From Gymnogyps californianus (taxonomy: Eukaryota; Chordata; Aves; Accipitriformes; Cathartidae): DNA of 64,000 nt. Under the pieces are notes generated by a model. The model was not told where the DNA came from, did no database searches, and was given only the letters and a program-made list of their open reading frames with translations. Below are positions 14,252 through 26,300 of the stretch, piece by piece. The DNA lies in contig NC_059473.1 in NCBI RefSeq assembly GCF_018139145.2, positions 68,182,707 through 68,246,706 on the forward strand. Reading direction: 5' to 3'. A program made the translations under genes and the position numbers. The stretch's first letter is position 1, and every line of letters starts with the position of its first letter.

Positions 14252-14949
14252 AGGCAGGTTATAGGTATATGTCTGATTTCTCACATTAATTATTTGCCTT
14301 AATTTTCCAGCCACTGTTCTTGTAACACCACGTCTATACAATTAAAGGTATTTTAAACCCTATGTATTTCCTCATGAAATGTCACCATGTACCCATGTCA
14401 TCTTTTTTTTTCATGATTGAACTCTTTAGGTCATTTTGTTTGTTTCTTGGTTTGTTTGTTTCCTAGGATAGTGCCTTTCAGTCTGCTAGCCTGGCTTGTA
14501 TCTCTGCTTCCTTGACATGAAACTTTGCAGGTTTGTATTGAAGCCATTTTTACTGAATAGTTCCAGTTTGCCAAATGATCAAGATCATTATGGTTAACAG
14601 TTTCAGCCTGATCTTATCTATTTCTTTCATCTTGTCTCAGCCACCGGTTTTAGCATCAGTGATTTTATATTTACTTCTTGGTCCACGTGAAAATGGTGAC
14701 TATTGCTAGACTCAAGCTGAGGTCTGCAGAAGCTCCCCAGATAGGTCCTCTTTCAACGATGATTCCTGACTAAAAACCAAGTTTGAGATATGGGGTCACA
14801 TATCTCTTTGTACTGGAGTGCCGGAGAGTACTCATTTTTAAAACAAGAATGTCGCGTGTTTTAAAGCTGATTGCATTACACAATTGGACTAAGTTTTAGG
14901 TTAAAGTCATATCTCTTACTAGAATAGCCAAAATCATGAAAAGTTACAT

Positions 14950-15893
14950 ATGTTTAATATCCTTATGGATCTTTATATCAACGATCTGGATGAGGGGATT
15001 GAGTGCAACCTCAGTAAGTTTGCAGATGACACCAAGTTGGGCGGGAGTGTTGATCTGCTTGAGGGTAGGAAGGCTCTACAGAGGGATCTGGACAGGCTGG
15101 ATCGATGGGCCGAGGCCAACTGTAGGAGATTCAACAAGGCAAAGTGCCAGGTTCTGCACTTGGGTCACAACAACCCCATGCAATGCTACAGGCTTGGGGA
15201 AGAGTGGTGGAAAGCTGCTGCCTGGCAGAAAAGGACCTGGGGGTGTTGGTTGACAGATGGCTGAATATGAGTCAGCAGTGTGCCCAGGTGGCCAAGAAGG
15301 CCAACAGCATCCTGGCTTGTATCAGAAATAGTGTGGCCAGCAGGACTAGGGAAGTGATCATCCCCCTGTACTCAGCACTGGTGAGGCCGCACCTCAAAGG
15401 CCCCTGACTACAAGAAAGACATTGAGGTGCTAGAGCATGTCCAAAGAAGAGCAACGAAACTGGTGAAGGGTCTAGAGCACAGGTCTTATGAGGAGCGGCT
15501 GAGGGAACTGGGGTTGTTTAGTCTGGAGAAAAGAAGGCTCAGGGGAGACCTTATCGCTCTCTACTACTACCTGAAAGGAGGTTGTAGCGAGGTGGGGGTT
15601 GGTCTCTTTTCCCAAGTAACAAGTGATAGGACAAGAGGAAATGGCCTCAAGTTGTGCCAGGGGAAGTTTAGATTGGATATTAGGAAAAATTTCTTCACCG
15701 AAAGGGTTGTCAAGCATTGGAACAGGCTGCCCAGGCAAGTGGTGGAGTCACCATCCCTGGAGGTATTTAAAAAACGTGTAGATGTGGCACTTACGGACAT
15801 GGTTTAGTGGTGGACTTGGCAGTGTTAGGTTTACGGTGGGACTCCATGATTTTAAAGGTCCTTTCCAACCTAAATGATTCTATGATTCTATAT
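14950..15893 (+). mobile_element. CR1 non-LTR retrotransposon, 5'-truncated and decayed
   Basis: This copy keeps the end of the reverse-transcriptase domain of ORF2 (FADDTKLGG, with FADD at 15019-15030) and the downstream ORF2 C-terminus ([31 protein letters not shown]). The sense frame is broken twice. It shifts near 15205-15235 through a small indel, and shifts back near 15395-15410, where about 20 bases of the usual CR1 sequence appear to be missing after RPHL. The frame ends at the stop after 15804. The 3' end holds the usual CR1 tail, with TCCAACCTAAATGATTC and then ATTCTATG-type repeats (15876-15893). Severe 5' truncation is normal for CR1. No functional protein is encoded. Near-identity to the common neoavian type is my recollection, not a computed match. 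Confidence 0.95.
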
Positions 15894-18316
15894 GTGCGAG
15901 CTACTTTTATCAACTAAACTCTTCAATGGGTGAAATCAGGGCTGTCTTACCCTAAACATTTTCCATAAACTGTGTGTCTTGACACTGTTCACACATACTA
16001 CATTGAATGTGATATCAGGGTAGATGACCTGTAATTATTTGAGTCTTCTTTTGTGTTCTGTTTGAATACTTCCAGACTTGGGATTTTCTCAAGTACACTA
16101 AGATTTATCAGAAATAATGACAGAAGGCCATTGACCTTTTAGCTTGTTTTTCTATGACTCCTGGACGAAAGCCATCAAGACTCAGGCTTTATTGCATATT
16201 CAGATTTCAAAAAATCCTATTTAAATCTGTTTGAGAAAAATACATTATTTTCTGGAACATTTTGTGCATATGTTGATTGCAAAATTGTGTGGGCTTTTTT
16301 AAGGAGAGCTGACTGTAGTTTAAAAAATGTCCTTTTCATCAGTTTAGGTAAATTGAATTCACTTATAGTAACATATTCCAAAGCAGGATCGCTGAATCCA
16401 AATCCAGGACCAGAGAAATTTGTGGGCAAGCGCTGCTTATTACTGCAGCTGGTGGCAAGGATTAGCTTTACAAGAAAGGTGCGGCCTGAGGAAACAGGAA
16501 AAAAAATTGCTCCCATTTTTTAATAGTTTTACCATGCAAATCAATGCACTTAACTTACACTTACCATTTAATACAGATAGTGCAGTACCTAAATTCAGCA
16601 CTGTAGGTGAGACCAGGTAATCCTTTGGTTGCACCACCATTAGAAGATAATAAAACTTGTGAAACATTGCATTTTAATTAGTTACGAGCCTGGCGCTCCT
16701 GGGAAGTCACAGCTCCAAGTTGTAGTTGGGGATCCTTTGAATAAATGCTGAATAGAAGGAAATCTCAGAAATATTTCAGGAAATTTCAGGAATATTCCCA
16801 CTTTCCCTAAGAAATTATTCTGGTTTTACATTTCTTAAAAGAAGAATGTGAAACCAAGATTTAACTGTAACTTCCCTTGTCTTCTTTCCTGTTGACACAG
16901 TTATTTACTCACTATGTGTGAATAACTGCTAGTGACCAAACTGCTCTGTGAATTTGATCTTTATTTGCCTGCAGTACAGGTGGGTTTCTTCCAGTGTGTT
17001 TCTTGGCTAAATTCACCCATGTGCTGGCATTATTAGAGCTTGTGAACTGGACACAGAAGCCATTCCCCCCGATACTGCTTCTTGCTGTGCTTGCTCTCAG
17101 GAGTGACATGATCGCTTCTGATGGCTGGCTGGCTGGCTCCAACTCTGGCTTAAAAATCCCACTAGAATTTTGATTTATTTTTTTTTCCTGGGAGACACTG
17201 ACATAAACAGGAATGAGGAACTCCAGAAACTATGAAATCATTTATTTTCCACCCAAACAGGCTGTATGTGGGACATTTTTCCAACAGTAAAGAGGGTTCT
17301 GTCAGATTTATTGCCTGGGTGCAGTTTGCATTTAACTTTCCGTCCTCGCCATCACACAGGTTTATTGCCATGTCCATATGGAATAAACAGCAGAACTGGA
17401 GATCCAGATCCCTAACATGCCTTCTACCACTGAGGCAATTCCTCCGATTCAAAGGGGACTTAAAGCATCTTTAATCCCTGCACGGAGGCAAGACACTTAA
17501 CCAGAAGACTTTCTTGAATGATAAAGAGGAAGCAGATCCAGACTGGAAGATGGAGAAGCCAAAATCCCATACAATCCATCTGTTCTGGTTAGTGAGATAC
17601 TTCCTTGGTTAGATAAGTCAATGTTTTACTAGATAGGCACCCTAAGGCTAGTCTGGTTCATGCCAGAAGTTGGTTTGTCTTCTGCGTACTTCAGCATGAT
17701 GGATTGGTAATAGAAAGAGCTCCTTGACAAGCCAGGAGACAGCTTTCGAAATAGAGGCTGAACCTCTGCTCAAAAGAAGAGGCAAGTCTCATTCTGCTGA
17801 TTTTCTAGTTGTAGAAATTGGGCTAAAATCCTCATTTGGCATGTTAATTCTTTTATTTTAAGGGGTCATCAGAGAGCCTCTCTACTAGCTTGGAAAGCTA
17901 TGTCCTATCCAATTTGACTTTCCACACTGTCACTGAGGGCGAAGTCTGTTTTCTGGAACGCTCCTGCAAGAAGAAATATTTCTTTATTGAAAATGAACCT
18001 TCCAGGACCACAGGAACAGCTGGAGTTCATTGATTTTTAACTTATGACAAACACCCCTCATTATGTTTTGCAGTATGAACTCAGCTTTCGTTACTTCCTG
18101 TGGAGAGAAAACGTTACATCTGCCTTCCTGATCGGGCTGCAAGTTTATTCATTTCCCAAGAATGCTAATTCAGTGCCTCTCTTCTTTCTCTTCTTATAGT
18201 CAGACCACTCAGGCAAAAGTTTGGGAACATCCAAGATTATTTTAAAGCAATTCGCACTCCATATTTCATTACGCTGTCTCATTGAACTGCTCAGCTATCT
18301 AAGAGCATCCAAATGA

Positions 18317-18324
18317 TGACGTCA
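18317..18324. promoter_or_regulatory. Full CRE palindrome (CREB/ATF-type site)
   Basis: The perfect palindrome TGACGTCA lies inside the longer palindrome ATGACGTCAT (18316-18325). A full CRE is the classic CREB/ATF dimer site. No promoter or gene is visible nearby, so a distal enhancer is the most that can be inferred. Confidence 0.45.
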
Positions 18325-18352
18325 TGCAAGCATGTCTTCATTATGTCAATCC

Positions 18353-18408
18353 ATGAGCATAACAATGCTAGTATATGTATATATACATTTCTAGCAGTTA
18401 TGGCTCAT
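18353..18408. repeat. Imperfect hairpin with palindromic core
   Basis: The left arm 18353-18371 pairs with the right arm 18391-18408 through 17 base pairs in three blocks (ATGAGC/GCTCAT, ATAAC/GTTAT, TGCTAG/CTAGCA), with a 2-base and a 1-base bulge. The loop contains a perfect 14-base palindrome (18375-18388). It lies 29 bases after the CRE. It could be a structured RNA or a relic of a small inverted-repeat element; I have no evidence of transcription. Confidence 0.6.
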
Positions 18409-21400
18409 AGGTTGTAAAGCTGATGCACTAATCTGAAGCAGAAGGTTGTTTTGGCCTCCGCTTCTTTTCTGTAAAAACCCAGCACCACATTGTCATATGG
18501 ATGTGCGCTGGAGTGCAGTGTTAGCACAACGTACAGTTCTGCTTGCTAAGCAAGTGCTGCTGCCTTGAAATGAAACTGAAGTGTGTGGCTGGGATTTTCA
18601 TTTTCCACCAAGGTGCTTAGATGCTGTTAGAGTGATGAGAAAAAAAGCTTTTTAAAGGAGAATTGTACCCAGTGAGCCTACAGGCACTTTGACTGGCCAT
18701 GCTGCCACGGCGTGCCTCTGTCAACCTTATTGGGGCTGGTTTCAGTGTTTATTATTAAAATCAGAGGAAGTACTGTCAGTTGTAGAGCTGGGAAATCTGT
18801 TAAACTGAACCCTTATAATCTTTTGTTGAACAGATTAATGGAAAACTTAAGCAAAAGCAGTTTGCCTAAGAGCCAAACTATGCCTGCTTTTGAAAGGGAT
18901 TGATTTTGCATGGGCCAGACTTTTTTTTTTTTGCACCAATACGATGCAAAACTTCAGTTTGCCTCGCCTGGATACAAAACCAGAGTTGTTTGAAGAGTTT
19001 AACTGAGTTTTCCTCAGGTCTTAGGGATTCGTTTGACCCTATCCTTTCTTCTCTTTCCCTCCCTGCCTCACCCAACAAAGGGCTTGTAGAGCAATCTCAG
19101 TCTTAATTTGACTGAACAAATGTTTTAAAGGAATGCTGCCCTGTAAATAACACGATTCTTCCCCCTTGTGGCATTTCTAGCAAAAATCACAATTTGTGAT
19201 GTTTACGGTAAATATTTTGGAAAGCTGGCAGACACAAACCCTTGTGTTTCATTTGTAGGTACAGGCAGGGAAAGGGAGGAGGAGAGCAGAGGTCTGAAGC
19301 AGCGTTTGTAGATGACTTGTGTCACTTTTGACATGAGTTCAGGGTACAGCAGTGCTGTACCTCAAGGTATGGTGATGACATTGGCTGCCCTGCGGTGCAC
19401 AGCCTGACAGGACAGTGTCAGGCTCTGCCGAGAGGCTATGCTGTTTTCAGGGGTCTCATGCTCTTCCAGTGACACCATTTAACTCCACGCTGCCCCAGCG
19501 ATCACAGGAGTCAGCGAAGGTAGTGTGTCCCTGCAGCAAAGAGGCACTCCTTGGCAGTATCTGATTAGCATCCTGTTCTTCTTTACCCTGATCCCCCACC
19601 GTTCATTTAATAGATGCTCTGGAGGTCACCAAGGACTTCTGGCATTTGAGATGCTGTCAAAGCAGTGAAGATACGGTTCCTCATAGGAGATCGCTCATTG
19701 CTCTGACTCAGAGCAGTAATGGCAGAGCATGCATTTTTCATGTGCCATTGCAGAGCACAGAGGAAGTTTCAGAGGAACTGCAAGTGAATTTCAGGATGTA
19801 ATACCATGTCATTAATTTTATGAAGTTATCAAAATATAACTTAGGGGAGGACTTTGCTTGCCACTGCTGTTCCTCTAGTGACTTGGCGTAATAAATCCAT
19901 ACAGCAAATAACTCTGCTTCTCCACATTTATCCTCATTGTTTAATGCCAGATCCCTGCATCAATATACACCTGAGCTTTTTTAAGTTTGTGATGAAAAAG
20001 AAACTAGATTTCCTGGAAAGGGGAGGGAACGCTCTCGTGTCGTTGAGGCAATTCCTGTTTGAAGCTCTGGTTCTTCTTTCAGCCCCAGCACATCTTCGAG
20101 GCCTGTAAGTAGCATTCAGTCTCTCTTGGTGACCTTCTTGTATCAGTGTGCAGCTGTCAGAGTAACTACCAGGGGTTACAAATGAGGCACAGCAGGAATT
20201 TAACAGCAGAAAAGCACTCCTCCCATTAAAGTCTTTGCAACACCTTTAACTAAGGCAGAGCTGTGCTTCATTGAGTAGCATCTGCACATTTAACTTCTTT
20301 CACTCGGTACTGCAAGCAAGGTAAGGGACACACACTTCCACTACAATTTTTCCTGCTTGGAAAATCAGAGCCTAAGTCTGCTTTTGACATGAAAAATAAA
20401 AACCCATATGCACTTTTCAGTCTGTTTCAACAGCCTGGCCCAGAGACTCCCTGTAAATTCACTCTGCTGCAGCAAACTAGCACTTTTATTTTTCATTCTG
20501 AGTCTTGAAATAGTAGCAACCTCCTATTTAATTTCCCTAGTAATTGTATGGAAGAGAATAGAATATTCCCTGGCATAGATACACAAAGCAATAACTGAAC
20601 TGCATGATGAGCAATTTCAAAATACCATCAGTCTTTGCCACTGCAGGATATTTTTTCCTCAATTCTCCCACAAAACTCTGCCCACAGTCAACTGTTTTTA
20701 CACTCTCCCATTTGTTCCCACACAGGTTCCCGAATATTTGATTACCGTGTTGGTCAGATCCACTGGTCTGCTGCACCTGTTTTGTAGTACCATGGGTACA
20801 CACTGGCCATAAACCTGAAATGTGCTTTGTAGCTGCTGTGCATTAGTGGAAATCTCAGGTCATTAACTGAATACAGCTGTAGGCACAGAGGGACTGGGAT
20901 CTGGTCCTAACGTGGCAGCTTGGAAAACCTCAGCTTAAAATGACAGATATATGTGTTCTGCACAAAATGTTAGAAAATTGGCTCTTTGGTCACCTTCTCT
21001 GCTCAAATCAATTAGGCACCACAAGGAGCTGGATCAATAAGGAAAAAGCCAAGGCTGGGCTGAGACAGTTCAGTCTAGGGTGGCGGAACAAGCTGCTCAA
21101 ACCATGGTCATTTTGCAAATCACTAATAAAAGCCAACTTCGGCAGGGTTATACAGCACCAGTTTCCCTGTGCTATCCATCAGAGCTGGTCACCTCTTATA
21201 TATAGCACCTTGGAAAAGCAGCTCGTGGCCAGCAGGCAGCTGATTCCTTCCCACAACAGGACTGGGAAACAGTCTCCTGCAAGACAGCTGAAAACACATT
21301 TCATGGAGCACATGTTGGATTACAGCATAGTGAGACAGGCACATATCTGCCTCTGATGAGTGTGTCTGGGCTGTTTTATAATTACGGTGATGTAATTTCT

Positions 21401-22642
21401 GCTGCCTGCCTGTGAGGGCAGGAGTGGAGGCAGGCCAGCTGGGGGGTGTGATACTGGATTATTGGATTACACAGAAACAGCTGGCAGTTCCCCCTCTGGC
21501 TGCCACAGCTGTAGATCAGCTTTGTAGGACAGTCACATTTTATACTTTGGGACACCATTGACTGAAGTTTAGGTTATATCATCATACATTCCCTGCCTAC
21601 ACTGATATTTTTTAAATGCTTGTTTTTATCTCCAGGGAGCATTTGGCCTTCTGTAACACAGTGTACTCAAGATGGCACTCAGTACTGGACACTGATTTAT
21701 AAACTCTGAGGCCAGGACAGACTGGGAACCATCTCATCTGACTGCCTGAACAAAACAGAGCATTGCATTTCACCCATTTATTCCTACATTAAGCATAGTT
21801 GTTTGGGAATTTGATAGGAAGACATTTGAGTCAAATGCACACCAAGAGCTAAAACCCCCACTAGTCCTCTTGGCATTTGTTCCCATAGTTGATTCCCCAC
21901 TCCACCCCTGTGATTAAAAAATGGCTGTCTATTTTCTCACTTGAAAACATGAAAGATTTCTCTCCTGGTATTAACTGGTTCACACTGGTTCGCATCATGA
22001 CTTTTTCTCTGCTGGCACAAAGGGCCGTGTAGAAGCTGGTACCTCCTCCTGGTGCAGGCATGAGGATGACAAAATTGAGCCAAGGCGTATGTGATGGACA
22101 AGCCTCAGCGCAGCTCCTGTGAGCCTCCCCTGGTGCAGACAAGTGCTGCAGGCATGGGCAGCCTGCCTCGCCTCCTCGCCCTCACGGGTACGTGAGGGCC
22201 TGCCTGTCAGTGTAATTACTCTGGCATCTCCATGGCAGAAAGTGTGGCCATCCCTCACAGCCAGGTGAAGACAGCAGTAAATAAGGAGCTGAGGTGTTTT
22301 CCTATCAAGAAGCTGCAACTCCTGAAGTCTCCACTCTGAGGCAAGCCTCAGGTGCAAGGCTTCATGTTATTTCCTTCTTGAAGTCAAGCCTGTCTTATGA
22401 ATACCAGGCCAAACTAAAATGCATATTGATTGCTGTGTTGCCTTCCCTGGAGTTGTATCATTAACATCATCAAAGCGCCAGCTATGATGTCCTATGTTCC
22501 TCTGTCCTGCTGTAAACATTGGGTTTCCCCATTTGTCTAACCCTATGGGGAATTTGAATTGGCTTATTATTGTAGGAAAACTGTATTTCCATTTCGTTTT
22601 GTTAAAGTATCACGCAGTTACTTCGGGAGTGCATATAACTAC

Positions 22643-22657
22643 TATTAATGATTAATA
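22643..22657. promoter_or_regulatory. AT-rich palindrome resembling an HNF1/homeodomain site
   Basis: TATTAATGATTAATA is a perfect inverted repeat around a central G. It matches the HNF1 consensus GTTAATNATTAAC at all but the outer bases. Such sites arise by chance in AT-rich DNA, so this is a weak call. Confidence 0.25.
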
Positions 22658-23290
22658 ACATTAGTTAATCTGGAAGAAATGCTGAGACAATCAGCAGCTC
22701 CTCCATTCCTTGTTTTAAAGCAAACCCAGTGGTTGTCCCAGACCCAGGTCCCAGGTTGTCCCAGGTAGCAGCAGGAGCACCAGAGCTTGCAGCCTCTGCT
22801 TCTGGCCTCCGGGAGCTGCCGGCAGCCGCACTGCAAGCTCTCCCCCAGTCTGCCATGGCTGCAGCAACTCTTGCTGGGAAAGGAAGGGGCAATTCCACCC
22901 CTGTGCTGGGGCAAATGTAGGCTGAGTCTGAGACTGGGCCGTATGGTGCATGTTGCTGTGAATCACACTGTTGCTATGATTTTTGAGTCCCTGAGACTAA
23001 ACGGAGCCCCTCATCGCATTTTCCTCTAGAAACTCAGTGCAGCACCTGAACCTGAGGCTGAAGGACGTGCTTGGACAATAATTCTGTGTCTGCTCTCAGC
23101 ATCCACCCTTAACTCAAAAGAGAGGTCTCAGACTAGGGTGGTCCTGCTGCTAAAACTATCATCATCCTTGTTTTATGCTGAGGCAAGGCTATGTAGAGTA
23201 GGTATCTCAAGATTATCAAAATACGCCATTATTTCAAAGAGCATGGTGAGGTCAAACTGAACCAATATCATCTGTATACACACACCCCCC

Positions 23291-23307
23291 TCTATCTATC
23301 TATCCAG

Positions 23308-23339
<32 letters not shown>

Positions 23340-23340
23340 A
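23291..23340. repeat. (TCTA)n microsatellite
   Basis: Two blocks of TCTA repeats separated by a short interruption (around 23303-23309). The longer block has about seven uninterrupted units. Likely polymorphic. Confidence 0.95.
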
Positions 23341-26300
23341 ACACAGATTGCTTCCTGGTTTCTTCTCCAGCTGGGTCACCATGAAGTGTTACATGCTAGA
23401 GAAATTCGTCTTGGTTTTCTCACCCAAGCCTCAGTAAATGGATTATGACCTGTGTCATAAAGCCACCTCAGACAGGATGACACCTGGACATTGACATACG
23501 ACACAGACAGTGTTTACCTATCAGCACAAGCCCTGCAGCTGCAAAGCTCAAAAAGCATGGCCACAGCAAGGGATCCTTCTGCTTCATGTCAAAAGCATTG
23601 ACCAGCCAATACCGTCTTTGCAAATAGATTTGTCTCCTGTCTTGGTGAGGCCAAGTAAGCTCCCTGTGCACAACACCTCACCCATCTTCTTCCCCTCCTC
23701 CTCTTTTTTGTTACTCTCCTGACACTTCCCTTCTACCTTCGCTGTATAAACTTGCCATTGTTATTAATGCTTTGCTCCTTGTTCCTTCCTGCCTTGACTT
23801 TATAAGGCAAGAACAGAGGAGCAGCCCCCTTGGAAAGAAATAAATGTTATGGGGGGATGAAAACTCCACTGCTCCTGGGTTGTAGGCTCCCACATTGCCA
23901 TCGTGCTTCTGGGAGAGCCAGAAAAGGCAGCTAAAGTCCTTAAACTACCCATATCATATGAGCTATAAAACCTGGGAAAGTGTGCCAGGGCGCCCTGAAC
24001 ATCTTGGGCAGATGATCCTGTTACAACAATAAATTTCTTCTTTGAGCTCATTTTGCTTGCAGGTGACAGGTATGTGTGCAGTCCTATGATTTAGTGCAGG
24101 CCTTATGTGTGTAAGTCTGGTGTCAGAGGAAAGCTATATTTACCACAAATGGTGCTAGTATCTGGCGTATCTGATTGCCTGTGCAGGAAAAAGCAGAGGT
24201 TTCCCTGATGTGAACTGCTGTAAGGTACACGCAGCTCCACGTATCAGATTGACTGGATCCAGAAAGGGATCTCGGAGCACAGGGCAATGAGAACAAAATG
24301 TCAAAAAGACATTAACATACTGGGGAATGGAGAAAGCAGGAAATTTTATATTTATTCTGTTGAAAAAGTTGTTATGATAGCTCAGATGTATGCCTTGGCT
24401 ATGTTGTGTCATTGTAACAGACATATTACATTATTGTTGAAACTTATTTTATTTTAAAAAAGAAAAGCTGGCAAGAAGGACTAGTGTCTCTATATCTTAT
24501 TGAAGCAGGAGATAATACTTAGTGCAGCAATGATCAGAATTACTAGTTTCTGCTAAAGCAGCCTGGGTTATGGCTCCGTGGACCTTTATTCTGTAGCAAT
24601 ACTTGCTGAAGTGTCCCCTTCTTCCTTCTCACCTTGGCGTCTTGTTCCTACACCGCACTTCCCTCCATTGTGCCTGGCACAACTGCTTGTATAGTCACAC
24701 AATGAACTAGATCAGAGAACTTATCTGTCTGAAAGTCAACTTGCATTTCCTTGGCCATGCTACTTTTCAGCCAAACCAAAACATTGATTCAGTTCATGAT
24801 CTGGACGCACAAACCCTTGTGCCAACATGATGGAAGAGGCCTGGGTTAGGACTGAGCTCCTAGAGGAAGGCAGGGTACCACAGAAACTGCAGCAGCACTG
24901 CTATCAAATGTGGGGAAACTCTATTAATGCAATGTCTCTAGTCCCTCAGCTACAGTTAGTGGTCACTTCAGGCCAGCACATCAAGAACACAAGTTTGTAG
25001 TCCAATCCAATGCGTACTGAGAGGTGTTAATGGGCCCCATTCCTCGGCCTTGCTTCTCTTGCTGCATCATGATTAGCTCTGAGGTTCTTATGCTGTAAAC
25101 AAGTAATGTATTCAAATCCATGTATGTTCAGAGGGTGATGTAATCAGGTAATGTGACAATCTGTGTTCACCTGCTGAAGCACTGACTAGCAGTAGCCATC
25201 TGGCCAGGTGGGATCTTGCAAAAGCATCTTTATGCTTCAAAATGGAAGCAAAGACAGACAAACCTCCTTTACTGCGGGAGCCAGGAGAAAAACTAATGCC
25301 ATAATTAAATCAGTTATCAAGAAGAGAAGGGGTAGAAGTGGGGCAAAACCACATAAATTACATTTCTATCCCCGGTGATCTGGCTCACTCCAAGGCTTCC
25401 TCTTCTTTACAGGTTGCCTGGTCCATCCTTGCTGCTGACCTACTCTCACAGTGCCAAACACTGCAAGCAGGAAGCCCTGGAGGCTGTGAGCATTTGTCCC
25501 TCTACCAGACTGCACGACAGCAGCTGCAGGGGCTGCCAGTGAGGATGTCAGCCCAAAAGAAACCTCTCCCAGTGAAAATCCTCCCCTGTAAAATGGGGAA
25601 GAAGGCGCTTGGCCACCAGGATTTCCCTGAACCTACAGCATCTGTTAGAAGCAGGCAAACTCTAACGTGCACTTGCCCTCACCTACTCAATGACTTTATT
25701 TCCAAGGAATTTTGCTAGTTTAAACTTCCAAACATAAGTCAAATAATTATGTGAGAATATCCATTTTAAATTTTTTTTAAGTTCATTTTTAGTCCTTGCA
25801 GTTTCAAAAATGTGATCCAAATTATCATAATGACTCCAAAGAATCCAGGTAAGAAACGCAAAGTATGTGTGAACATCACATTTATTACTATGATTTTTAG
25901 CCTGAAAATTAGTTTTATGGGATTGTGCTGTCTGCACATCAGTCACTGCCCTTACAGTTTCTGAATCCTTTGCTTCATGTCAGCCAAGTCTGACAGAGGT
26001 CTCCAGGTCTCAAAGGTATTCAGATTCCTGAAAGTTTCATGTAAATCACCTTAGTGGACTCAAATGAATTCCCCTTCAAGGGAAAGTTAAGCAAAACAAC
26101 CATTACCCCCTCTTTCTGGCAGTGGTCACCCAGTGCACTGGCAGCCACCCAGCACACATGCTGGAGTGTTCTGCCTCTGCCTTGGGGTGCCCTATGGAGA
26201 ACATTGGGTTGTTGCAAAGGAGCTAGATGAGCCACCAGGCAGGCACAAATCTGTAGGAAAGCACATCTCCTTGTTTTTCTCGCTCACATAAAAAACTGTC

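Larger units (their letters stand above)
4571..14949. other. Intergenic DNA, no recognisable gene
   Basis: No exon, RNA gene or named repeat could be supported. A moderately GC-rich patch (about 5000-5800) has several overlapping open frames in different phases, none resembling a known protein. Small tandem repeats inside this stretch are listed separately. Confidence 0.55.

Noticed and set aside
20940..21356. 138-codon open frame on the + strand
   Set aside because: Several frames of this length are expected by chance in 64 kb. No homology recognised and no neighbouring exon.
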